Positions 25,975 through 34,085 of a DNA stretch of 64,000 nt are shown one piece after another. Positions within the stretch are counted from its first letter, which is position 1. The number at the start of each line of letters is the position of its first letter. The stretch covers positions 1,842,001-1,906,000 of the forward strand of contig NC_011026.1 in assembly GCF_000020525.1 (NCBI RefSeq). The letters are read 5' to 3'. This stretch comes from Chloroherpeton thalassium ATCC 35110 (lineage in GTDB: Bacteria > Bacteroidota > Chlorobiia > Chlorobiales > Chloroherpetonaceae). The notes beneath the pieces were generated by a model. The model was not told the origin of the DNA. It ran no database searches and saw nothing but the letters and a program-made list of their open reading frames with translations. A program made the position numbers and the translations under genes.

Positions 25975-26082
25975 TTACTTGTTTCTGTATCTTAGACGCT
26001 TCTTATGACGATTCTTACGACGCTGTTTTTTCCGCTTATGAACCGCCATCTTATGACGCTTACGCTTTTTCCCACAAGGCAT
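25975..26082 (-). CDS. AURKAIP1/COX24-domain basic protein, 35 aa (ribosome-associated type)
   Basis: An unannotated-length small gene: ATG at 26082, TAA at 25977-25975, 35 residues. The product begins MPCGKKRKRHKMAVHKRKK and ends KKRLRYRNK; over half of the residues are Lys, Arg or His. It matches the short AURKAIP1/COX24 (DUF1713) proteins widely annotated in Bacteroidota and Chlorobiota, related to mitochondrial mS38 and considered small-subunit-associated. It lies just upstream of the tRNA pair on the same strand. No clear Shine-Dalgarno precedes the start, as is common in this group. Composition is against a chance ORF. Confidence 0.85.
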   Translation of the reverse strand: MPCGKKRKRHKMAVHKRKKQRRKNRHKKRLRYRNK

Positions 26083-26254
26083 CGGCAAAACCCAGGTTAA
26101 ATGATTAAAAAATCAACAAGAAATTTAATTTAACAAAAAGATATTTATCAGCCAAATCTTCTCTTGAATTTTTTCTGACTTTTTATAGAACAATAAAACG
26201 GACAAGTTTTTGAATTTGCCCTGAATGTTTCAAATGTTGGCAAAAATATTTGGG

Positions 26255-29200
26255 CTACTTCAAAAGGAGCATTTTCTTGACAGCCATGAACTTGCCGCTG
26301 GTAAGGCGATAGAAATAAATCCCAGTAGCCAGGCCACTCGCATTTAATTCGTAGGTATAGGTGCCCTGCTTTAAGTTCTCGTTCAATAAGGTTCTGACTT
26401 TTCGGCCAAGAATATCATATACTTCGAGAACCGTTTTTGCGTCTTTTGCCAGCACAAACTGAATGGTTGTGCTCGGGTTAAACGGGTTCGGATAGTTTTG
26501 ATTCAGCGCATAGGTTAGTGGGATGGTAACGGATACTTCACCATGAGATTCTATGTTGCCTTCGTAATCCACATCTACGAGGCGATAAACATAAGTTTTT
26601 CCCGCTGAAACATCCGCGTCTACGAATGAATAGATATTTCCAAACGCACTTGTGCCAAGCCCCTTAAGTGCATCGTTGGTTTGGTAGCTTGCAAGGGTTT
26701 CTTCATCTTGAGAAGTGCTTTGCCTTTTGAAAATCTTAAAGCCAGCGTTGTTAAGCTCCGTTGCCGTTTGCCAGCTGAGTTTGACCCGTGGCAAGGCGTT
26801 ATCCCCAGATGTCGTTACCGCTTCAAATGATACAAGCTCAACGGGTAGGCCATACTCAATCGGAGTAGACTGCAGCGTATCTACCGAAGTGAAAGCAGCA
26901 ACGCTTTGAGAATATTCTGCTGCATAAATTCCAGCAGCGGAGGAGATTACCACTTCTAATTGTTCGTCATTGTTTGCGGTCACCGTGCTTGGCAAAGTAA
27001 TTTCAACGATCTCCTGAATCGGATCAGACGTATTGACTGTGACTGCGGGAGCGGTTTCTCCATTTACCGTAACATAACTATTATTAATAGTGGATGGCAC
27101 GGATGCCGTAAGACGGGCAGCATTATATACCAAATACAATTTGCTTGTTCCTGCCACAAGGCCGCCAACACCGCTCACATTAAACGACCATGTCCATTCT
27201 ATCGGCGTATTCACCGATTCAGGAGAGCCAGAAACTTGCAAGTTGTAGATCGTGCGCCCTGACGCCTCGATGGTATAACTTCCGCTGGTTGCTGGTGCCG
27301 GTTGTCCGCTTGTCCATGCCCGCAGCGTATAGTCGCCATAAATGCGTGGATTATAAATGCCCGCAGAAGTGCTGAACACAACGGATGTTGATGTGCTCAC
27401 ATTGCTTGGCACGGTAATGGTTACCCGCCTCGTTCCAGCGTTGACTGAAACGCTATTTGCTGCCGCGCCGCCAACGCTTACGTCTGTGGTTGCAATCGAG
27501 ACAGGTAAAGCGGTTCCAGATGGAAATTCAATCGTAATTGTTCCGCTTCCAGAGGTCAAGGTCTGCGAAATGTTGCTAATATCAATCGTGTAGCTTCCAT
27601 ACATATTGACCGTGTCTGTTGCGGCGGCCAGTGTGACGGAAGAGACCGTCACGGGACTAATACTGGTAATCGGATAGGATGTACTTGTTACATCCGTCGT
27701 TTCGACTGAAGTTCGTGCCTTAAGCGTGTAGTTTGTTTCCGTTGTTGGGTTCACGAGGCTATCTACCGTAACGGTGACAGTTGATCCGTTTCCAATTGTA
27801 ACCGATGGTGGAACGGTCAGCACGAGTGTTTTTGTCGTGTTGTTCCCGCTAAGTGTGATCACGGAAGTGCCGTTTATGAGCGGTGCCGCGCCAGCTAAAG
27901 TGGTCGGGACGGTTGTCCCTGACGGTAAGGTCAGCGTAATTGTGCTTGACCCGCCGATCAGCGATCCGCTTGTACCGGTGCTAAAGGTGATTGTGTAAGT
28001 GCTTAGCGTACTTGGGTGGTAGTCGCTGAGGCTCACGTTTGGCTGAGAAATCGTAGTTGTGGCGCCGGTTGTGGTAAAGGACGGCGAATCGTCGCCGGTT
28101 GGCTCGGCGGTCGTGCTAACATTAAGCGTATTGCTTGTGGATGCCGTGCTCGAGTTTAAAATGCCTGCGCTTGAGCTGATGGAAACTGTAACTTCTGTTA
28201 AATCACCAATTGCTATGGGCGATTCGATAGTTAAGGTTTGTCCAACGGCGGTTGCATTGACCTTCAGCGCTGCTCCATTGACCAAAATCAAGCTTTTTGC
28301 GATTGAGCTCGGCACATAAGTGTTTCCTGCGCCGGAAAAGTCAATCGTGATGCTTTGGGCTGAATCTATTGCGCCGCTCGATCCGGTTCTGAAATCAATT
28401 TGAAAGGCGACTTGCGCATTGACAGTCGATGGGCTATTGGTGACGGCAGTAACGGCCAGCGAAGCCGAACTTGCAAGCGTTAAGTTGTTGGTTTGCGTGG
28501 ATTTTGCCGTGTCAACGGTCGTGTAGATCCGAACGGTGCTTGTGCCGGCGGTCGGCCCGTTTTGCAAGCCAGCTGCCGAATAAAAAAACATGATTGCTTC
28601 GGCGCTGCTCGGAAGCGTAATGCCGTCCGGTACAACCACGCCAACGACGCCGCCGGCTCCCGAACTTAGAACGGTAACATCCGAGCAAGCATAAGTATTC
28701 ACAGTCACGTTTCCTGCGGCAATGCTTGACGGCACAATGGTGGAAGTATTAAAATCCACAAAAATCGTGTCGGAGCCTGCGCCACTAATTCCGCCCGTTA
28801 GCCGCCCATATGCGCTCGGGGTAAACGGCACTTCATAAGACGCGCCGCTGAAGTTGATCACATTTGGCGTGGATGTCACCGTACCAGCCGTCACCGAAGA
28901 GTTATGCGGCGTGATGCTATAAACAGGCGAAGCGGCAAGGGGGGGCTGCTGCGATGTGGAAACATACACGTGATAATAGCTCGTGGATGGTACGGACGGG
29001 TTTTGAATCCCTGCCGCTGCGTTAATCACAATGTTGCTGAAATTCTTGTTGTTGCCACCGACATAAATATTAACCGCTCTTGTGGATTGGTCAACAGAAA
29101 CGGATGTAACCGATTGTCCGGTGAGCGTCACATTGCCGGAAGCAATACTCGATGGCAAGGTAACTCCTTCTGGAAATACGATGCGAACAAAATCACTAAC

Positions 29201-31006
29201 GTTATTACTGAGCTTCACTGAAGAGCTTGCAGTGATAGTGTAACCGGATGTTTTGTTAGAACCGTAATCCGTTAGCGTGATCGTTCCCATAGTCACTTTG
29301 GAGCCAATTCCGTAGGTGCTCGAAGACACTACATCGGTTTCCACCGTCGTAAAAACCCCGATGTCATAAGTGCCTGAAGTTCCTGGGTTTGTAATATTGG
29401 TGATTTGCACGTTCAGCGTATCGTTGTTCTTAACGCTTACTGCGCTGGGCAAGGTCACTTTTACGGTATCGCCACTTCGGGTAAAGGCTGTGGTGCTTGT
29501 GCCATTAATTTTTATGGAAGAAAGAGAGCCGTAGGCCGTTCCGCTTGGAAAAATAAAACCGATTTTGCTTGTGCCGCTCACCAACCGACCGTAATCGCCG
29601 ACAGCAAAGCGAAGCGTGTAAAGCCCGGTAGCGTTTGTCGCACTATTTTGAAGGCTCACCGCTGCAATTGTAACAGTTGATGTGGCAGGTGAAATGAAAA
29701 ATGGGTTTGAGATCACCTTGCTATCAACGGTAGCGCCGGAGGATTTTTTTGTTTCTACGCTCAAACGGTAGTTTGTGGAGATGGCTGGATTTCGAATGCT
29801 GGCCGTTTCAAGGAAGCGAATTTGCACCGTCGATGAGTTCGATATGGTCACTGGGGTCACAATTTTGACCGTTGTATCCGAAACAACAACCGCTTTGGCC
29901 GTCTGGCTAAACCCGCCTGAACTGACAACCACTTTGCTTGTGGAAATTGAGGAAGGCACTTGCGTTGTCTTTTGGAAGCGAACAATAATCGTATCGCTAT
30001 TGGCCGTAAGCGCGCCCGTGTTGCTCACAATAAAATCCAACGTGTATCCGCAAACCGTGTTTACCATATTGTCGGTTAGTCCAACGGCAGTGAAAGAAAG
30101 ATTTGCCGGAGAGGAAATACTATAGGTGTCCGAAGTGATTTCAGTGGTTTCCGAAGAAGTATAAACAGACAAGTGATAATCCCCAGCGCTTGACGGATTT
30201 TTCAGCCCGGAGCCAAGCGAAAAGTCGATTTCAACCGCTTCGCTATTTGCCACTTCGACCGGACAATTGATAATCACGCTATCGCCGCTTGCCGTGGCTG
30301 TGGCTGACGTGTTGTTAACCGTAACGCCAGCTACCGCGCCACTCGGGAGTGTGGTACTGGAAGGAAATTTAACCGTGATCGTCGACGAGGTGGTCAAGTA
30401 ACCGCCAGCGCCGACGCTAAAGCCGATTTTATAAGCAGCTGAATTGCTTGCTACAGAATTGTTCGGCGTAACTGCAGGACTTGAAATGGTGGTTGTGGTT
30501 TGGGTAATGTCATAAGTTTCCGAATCGGTTGCAGAGCCGCCTTTGGTAGGATAGGTTGTTACCGAAAGGCTATATGTCCCGCTACTGGCTGGATTTCGAA
30601 TTCCTGCTGAAGCGGCAATGACCACAGCCGCAGTATTTTCCTGAGCATTATTTCCGCCGATTTCCACAGGCGTGGTTATCGTAACAATTTGCCCTGAAAC
30701 GCTTACCGCTGTTGCTGCCACACTTCTTACGGTTATTTCAGACGTGCTTATACTTGATGGCACATAGGTGCCGGCAGGAAAAGTAATGGAGAAGTTACTT
30801 CCAGGTTTTACGGCTGAGTTATCGCCGTTGCCAACGGTGAAGGTAACGGTGTACTCCGCATTTTGGTTTGTCGCAGTTGGTGATACACTAACCCCGTTCC
30901 CATGAGCATCCGGTCCATTCACATCAACTGTTTGGGCCATCGCACCTCTAGGATGAACCAAGTTGATCAAAATCGCAAAAAGAAATAGTTTGAAGAAGTT
31001 TTTCAT
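26255..31006 (-). CDS. Giant secreted repeat protein with T9SS C-terminal sorting domain
   Basis: A 1583-residue secreted or surface protein. A signal peptide (MKNFFKLFLFAILINLV..., cleavage after AMAQ) is followed by about ten repeats of roughly 130-145 residues (about 25-1375). Each repeat has Y-x-V/I-x-F, then an S-x-I-x-V/I-x-F-P-S-G-T motif, VPSSI/LPSSI, an AGIxNP-type segment and Y-x-L-x-V-x-T-x. Then comes a fibronectin-III-like region (VKLSWQTATELNNAGFKIFKR, about 1385-1490) and a C-terminal type A sorting domain (NYPNPFNPSTTIQF, then GIYFYRLTSG) that directs export by the type IX system. The repeats resemble extracellular Ig-like adhesins; ligand unknown. It is a single gene. Confidence 0.88.
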   Translation of the reverse strand: MKNFFKLFLFAILINLVHPRGAMAQTVDVNGPDAHGNGVSVSPTATNQNAEYTVTFTVGNGDNSAVKPGSNFSITFPAGTYVPSSISTSEITVRSVAATAVSVSGQIVTITTPVEIGGNNAQENTAAVVIAASAGIRNPASSGTYSLSVTTYPTKGGSATDSETYDITQTTTTISSPAVTPNNSVASNSAAYKIGFSVGAGGYLTTSSTITVKFPSSTTLPSGAVAGVTVNNTSATATASGDSVIINCPVEVANSEAVEIDFSLGSGLKNPSSAGDYHLSVYTSSETTEITSDTYSISSPANLSFTAVGLTDNMVNTVCGYTLDFIVSNTGALTANSDTIIVRFQKTTQVPSSISTSKVVVSSGGFSQTAKAVVVSDTTVKIVTPVTISNSSTVQIRFLETASIRNPAISTNYRLSVETKKSSGATVDSKVISNPFFISPATSTVTIAAVSLQNSATNATGLYTLRFAVGDYGRLVSGTSKIGFIFPSGTAYGSLSSIKINGTSTTAFTRSGDTVKVTLPSAVSVKNNDTLNVQITNITNPGTSGTYDIGVFTTVETDVVSSSTYGIGSKVTMGTITLTDYGSNKTSGYTITASSSVKLSNNVSDFVRIVFPEGVTLPSSIASGNVTLTGQSVTSVSVDQSTRAVNIYVGGNNKNFSNIVINAAAGIQNPSVPSTSYYHVYVSTSQQPPLAASPVYSITPHNSSVTAGTVTSTPNVINFSGASYEVPFTPSAYGRLTGGISGAGSDTIFVDFNTSTIVPSSIAAGNVTVNTYACSDVTVLSSGAGGVVGVVVPDGITLPSSAEAIMFFYSAAGLQNGPTAGTSTVRIYTTVDTAKSTQTNNLTLASSASLAVTAVTNSPSTVNAQVAFQIDFRTGSSGAIDSAQSITIDFSGAGNTYVPSSIAKSLILVNGAALKVNATAVGQTLTIESPIAIGDLTEVTVSISSSAGILNSSTASTSNTLNVSTTAEPTGDDSPSFTTTGATTTISQPNVSLSDYHPSTLSTYTITFSTGTSGSLIGGSSTITLTLPSGTTVPTTLAGAAPLINGTSVITLSGNNTTKTLVLTVPPSVTIGNGSTVTVTVDSLVNPTTETNYTLKARTSVETTDVTSTSYPITSISPVTVSSVTLAAATDTVNMYGSYTIDISNISQTLTSGSGTITIEFPSGTALPVSIATTDVSVGGAAANSVSVNAGTRRVTITVPSNVSTSTSVVFSTSAGIYNPRIYGDYTLRAWTSGQPAPATSGSYTIEASGRTIYNLQVSGSPESVNTPIEWTWSFNVSGVGGLVAGTSKLYLVYNAARLTASVPSTINNSYVTVNGETAPAVTVNTSDPIQEIVEITLPSTVTANNDEQLEVVISSAAGIYAAEYSQSVAAFTSVDTLQSTPIEYGLPVELVSFEAVTTSGDNALPRVKLSWQTATELNNAGFKIFKRQSTSQDEETLASYQTNDALKGLGTSAFGNIYSFVDADVSAGKTYVYRLVDVDYEGNIESHGEVSVTIPLTYALNQNYPNPFNPSTTIQFVLAKDAKTVLEVYDILGRKVRTLLNENLKQGTYTYELNASGLATGIYFYRLTSGKFMAVKKMLLLK

Positions 31007-31575
31007 TTTTGTTAATAAAAATTATTAGTCGTGCCATTTCACAACAAAGGCGACCGTTATCTAAAAAAATGGGGATTTCTTTGCCAGGAAGACGTAAATG
31101 TGTCGTGCTGCTTGGCAAAGCAGGGGAATGGTAATGTTGGTTCGGAGTGATTTAGGCTAAAGTAGATAAGACATGTAGCACTGGCTCAATATACGCAGGA
31201 AGAAATAAATCCGCGATTACTTCAATCCTAAGATATTTTGATTCGCAGCTATTGTGATGCGGAGCACAATTTTATGAAAAATGCGGCGGTGATTTTGGGA
31301 AAAGTAGTTTCTTCGTGATCCATAAACCTTTCAAGAAAAGCAAGCTATTTGAAAAAGTAAAAATCCAGCTAATTCGTTTTAATCTTTTCTGTTATATGCC
31401 GGTTTTTTATGGCTAAAAACGATGAAAATCAGATTTGTAGAGCTTTTTTTGTTTTGGTTAAGCTTCTTGTTGGCTATTTCCAGAGCAGCGGCCTTTTCTT
31501 AACTTTCATCGCTGAAAGCTTCTTTGTGTAGCGTAGCAGCACGTTCCAACAAGGCCTATTTTTGAAAGGAATAAG
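31007..31575. other. Intergenic gap, divergent promoter region
   Basis: About 570 bases between the divergent T9SS-protein gene and the flavodoxin pair. AT-rich; no open frame, tRNA or hairpin of note was seen. It probably holds promoters for both sides. Before the ATG at 31576 there is a clear ribosome binding site, AAAGGA at 31565-31570, unusual for this window. Confidence 0.5.
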
Positions 31576-32151
31576 ATGAAAGCAAGGATTTTAAATGGTG
31601 CAAGGCAGCAGGAAAATGAACTTCATGGCGTGCAGTCGCTGCTTGCCGGAGAACTTGAAAGTTCCGGCTGGGAAGTTGCTTCTATGATTTTGCGAGAGCA
31701 CGAGATTTCGCACTGTGTGGGTTGCTTCAACTGCTGGATGCGTACGCCTGGCGTTTGTAAGAGTAGCGGCGAAGGGCAGCGCGTTGCCAAATCGGTTATT
31801 CAGAGTGAGTTGGCCGTGTTTCTAACGCCACTCACTTTTGGCGGCTACTCCTCGGAACTTAAAAAAGCACTTGATCATATTATCTGCTTGATTTCTCCAT
31901 TTTTTATAAAAATTGATGGGGAAACACATCATCAAAAGCGTTACGAAAAATATCCTTGCATTTTGGGGATTGCCGTCACGCCGAAAAGAGATAAAGTGAC
32001 TTCAAATATTTTTAGGACGCTGGTTCAGCGAAACGCGATTAATTTGCACGCGCCGGCGCATGTGGCAATGGTGGTGGAATATGACGAAGCCGAAACTGAA
32101 ATGAAAGCACAATTCGCGCAAGCACTAAAAGTAATCGGAGGTGCTCTATGA
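31576..32151 (+). CDS. Flavodoxin-fold NAD(P)H/FMN oxidoreductase, Cys-rich type
   Basis: A 191-residue flavodoxin-fold protein of the NADPH-dependent FMN-reductase family. After the first strand and helix comes CVGCFNCWMRTPGVC, a cysteine cluster like that of iron-sulfur flavoproteins or the FMN-binding loops of related oxidoreductases. Later parts include LAVFLTPLTFGGYSSELKKALDH, typical of the FMN-binding fold. The stop overlaps the next gene's start by four bases (ATGA), so the pair is translationally coupled. A ribosome binding site precedes the start. The partner gene is a diverged relative, so the two proteins may form a heterodimer or act in sequence. Confidence 0.8.
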   Translation: MKARILNGARQQENELHGVQSLLAGELESSGWEVASMILREHEISHCVGCFNCWMRTPGVCKSSGEGQRVAKSVIQSELAVFLTPLTFGGYSSELKKALDHIICLISPFFIKIDGETHHQKRYEKYPCILGIAVTPKRDKVTSNIFRTLVQRNAINLHAPAHVAMVVEYDEAETEMKAQFAQALKVIGGAL

Positions 32152-32840
32152 ATGAGCAAAAACAGGCGTTGCTGCTGATTGGCAGTGCTAAACATCCATC
32201 CAGCACATCGCATTCGCTTGGCAAGTATTTGCTTGAGCGGCTTGAAACGCAAGGCTTTCAAACGGAGACAATTTTTTTGCATAAAATCATTCATCACGCT
32301 CAGCAAACGTCTCTGTTGTTGCAGTCTGTTGAAAAAGCCTCTCATCTGATTTTTTCTTTTCCGCTTTATGTCGACTCGCAGCCCTACCAAGTCAGCCGCG
32401 CAATGGAACTCATTTTTGAGCACTATCAACATTCGCAAGGGGCGCAAGAAAAGCAGGCGGCTTTTATTGTGAATTGTGGTTTTCCAGAGGCCGCTCATAA
32501 TTGTACGGCGTTGGCCATTTGCGAAAGATTTGCCATTGAAACCGGATTTCAATGGGCTGGCGGCTTGAGTTTAGGCGGCGGAGAAGCCATTGGTGGTGAA
32601 TCGCTTGAAAAAAGAGGCGGCATGGTTCGAAATGTCATGCAAGCGCTGGACATAGCCGCTGATGCGTTAGCTGCCGGACAGAAGATTCCTGAAGAAGCCA
32701 TCAATTTAATGGCAAAGCCGTTTATTCCCGGCTGGATGTACACTTTATTTGGCAATATGAGCTGGCGGCGAGAAGCCAAACGGCACGGTGTGCTGCGTAA
32801 CATCAGCGATTGCCCATTCAATCAAGCACAATCGGAATAA
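32148..32840 (+). CDS. Flavodoxin-fold oxidoreductase, second of the pair
   Basis: A 230-residue NAD(P)H-dependent oxidoreductase-like protein, overlapping the upstream gene by ATGA. Motifs are LLIGSAKHPSSTSHSLGKYLLERLE (a GSxRxxS-like FMN-phosphate loop), LIFSFPLYVDSQPY and GFPEAAHNCTALAICERFA, as in flavodoxin-like reductases. A C-terminal tail of about 40 residues (FIPGWMYTLFGNMSWRREAKRHG) is an extension. Function is not certain; reduction of quinones or other electron acceptors is a general family possibility. A perfect 17-bp inverted repeat terminates the transcript. Confidence 0.75.
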   Translation: MNEQKQALLLIGSAKHPSSTSHSLGKYLLERLETQGFQTETIFLHKIIHHAQQTSLLLQSVEKASHLIFSFPLYVDSQPYQVSRAMELIFEHYQHSQGAQEKQAAFIVNCGFPEAAHNCTALAICERFAIETGFQWAGGLSLGGGEAIGGESLEKRGGMVRNVMQALDIAADALAAGQKIPEEAINLMAKPFIPGWMYTLFGNMSWRREAKRHGVLRNISDCPFNQAQSE

Positions 32841-32867
32841 AAGCGTACAGCGCATATTGCCACGATA

Positions 32868-32923
32868 GGAAAAGATGATGCCATGCAAAAGTCGAGCGAT
32901 ATGGCATCATCTTTTCCTTTTTT
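32868..32923. terminator. Strong bidirectional terminator hairpin
   Basis: GGAAAAGATGATGCCAT (32868-32884) and ATGGCATCATCTTTTCC (32901-32917) are perfect 17-bp inverted copies around a 16-base loop, with T-rich sequence on the right and A-rich on the left. It lies between the flavodoxin pair and the convergent response-regulator gene. Confidence 0.85.
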
Positions 32924-32954
32924 CATTCGTGGAAAGCAAACCCTGTGCGCTTGG

Positions 32955-33668
32955 TTAGTGTGTCTCGTCAATGTCCAGCATTTGAATCGTGTTGCCGTAA
33001 GATTTGACCTTATGGTCATTTCTGTTGCTTAATTTTTTAACGACTTCTCTGATTCTCTGGGCTTGTTCAAGGCAGCGGTTAATAGCAGCAAGCGTTTTGC
33101 TAATTTCTTCTTGAGTTAAAGTAGATTTTCTCTCAAGTCGAGCTTTGGTGAGTTGCAAAAATCCCGTTAAGCCTGTAAGCGGATTGTTAATTTCATGTGC
33201 CACAGTATTGCTCATTTGATTGAGCGCCTGAGTCCGTTCGAGAACCGCGATGCGTTCTTGCAGCGTGCAAATTCTATCTGCAATGTTGGCGCGAGCGCGC
33301 ATTTCTTGGTTTTCAAATGGCTTGATGATGTAATCATCTACGCCACTATTGAGGGCAAATATTTTTTGCTCGTGCAATCCCTGAGCGGTAAGCATGATAA
33401 AATAAACGCCTGAGGTTTTTGGGTTCTCGCGCAAATAGCGGCAAAAGCTTAGTCCATCCTCGCCTGGCATCATCCAATCGCAGATAATAACGCTCGGGGA
33501 AAGTTCATCAACAATTTTTTTTGCCTCTTTAACACTTTCGGCTTCAGCCACATGAAAGCCTTCCAATAAAAGCTGATGGGAGACTAATTTTAAAACGGCT
33601 TGGTTATCATCAACCACTAAAATAGTTCGCCTCTCAATTGATTGCTTTTGCTCATGAGTCGGTGTCAT
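32955..33668 (-). CDS. Response regulator fused to a HisKA domain without a kinase ATPase domain
   Basis: A 237-residue protein (ATG at 33668; an upstream TTG would add four residues). A receiver domain at about 14-125 has the acid pair D20-D21, the phosphoacceptor D64 (IICDWMMPG), MLTA and K116 (YIIKPF). A short helical linker follows, then a HisKA dimerisation-type domain with H158 in NTVAHEINNPLTG. The protein ends about 50 residues later (…MLDIDETH) without N, G1 or G2 boxes, so there is no HATPase domain. It could act as a phosphorelay intermediate or an inhibitor of a cognate kinase. No kinase gene is adjacent. Both domains are clear. Confidence 0.85.
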   Translation of the reverse strand: MTPTHEQKQSIERRTILVVDDNQAVLKLVSHQLLLEGFHVAEAESVKEAKKIVDELSPSVIICDWMMPGEDGLSFCRYLRENPKTSGVYFIMLTAQGLHEQKIFALNSGVDDYIIKPFENQEMRARANIADRICTLQERIAVLERTQALNQMSNTVAHEINNPLTGLTGFLQLTKARLERKSTLTQEEISKTLAAINRCLEQAQRIREVVKKLSNRNDHKVKSYGNTIQMLDIDETH

Positions 33669-33800
33669 CTTGCTATGCAATTAGGGTTTTCAATGGCTCA
33701 CAAACGCTACAAGAATTTGCAAAAAACAGAACATCATCATGACTTGCGATTTCACAAGTCATTTGTAGCGGGTTATCTCTTTTTTGATACTGTCAAGCAC

Positions 33801-33829
33801 TTGTAAGTGATTGCGAGTCCTAATAATAA
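33801..33829 (+). promoter_or_regulatory. Candidate sigma-70-type promoter for the small RNA
   Basis: TTGTAA (33801-33806), a 17-base spacer and TAATAA (33824-33829) on the plus strand, in a gap with no plus-strand gene between 32840 and 36813. Predicted transcription start near 33836. It is a fair but not perfect match to -35/-10 consensus. Confidence 0.35.
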
Positions 33830-33835
33830 ATGGCC

Positions 33836-33998
33836 AAAATAGATGCGTTGCTTTGTTCAAAATTGATTTTTCTTGATACCCTCTGAGGAGACAAGCGAGA
33901 AATATCAAGGTTGCTTCAAGCGGTTTTATCAATTGCTAAAACAGCGCGCTCTCTGCTGCAAGGCTACACCTAAACTAAATCAGCAGAGAGCTTTTTTT
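33836..33998 (+). ncRNA. Candidate small RNA (about 160 nt) in an empty gap
   Basis: A plus-strand terminator ends a stretch that holds no plus-strand gene, and a promoter-like pair lies just upstream. The predicted transcript has a 7-bp hairpin CTTGATA / TATCAAG (about 33871-33907) and ends with the 11-bp terminator stem. It contains a possible 18-codon ORF from the ATG near 33830, which is weak. It does not resemble SRP RNA, tmRNA or RNase P RNA; 6S RNA was considered but its closing stem is missing. The gap runs 33669-34085 between divergent-looking and lon genes. Confidence 0.35.
33948..33998 (+). terminator. Rho-independent terminator with no plus-strand gene upstream
   Basis: GCTCTCTGCTG (33948-33958) and CAGCAGAGAGC (33981-33991) are perfect inverted copies followed by T7. 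Its orientation does not fit lon (minus strand, upstream at 34086) or the response-regulator gene. Confidence 0.7.
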
Positions 33999-34085
33999 CA
34001 TCTCTTTTATTTTGGCGTGAAAAGAAACTACTGAAAAATAATATAATTAACGACTTATGATAAATATAACGATTAAAATTATTGA

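Noticed and set aside
33836-33998. 6S RNA
   Set aside because: The predicted transcript lacks the long closing stem and central bubble; left as an unclassified RNA candidate.
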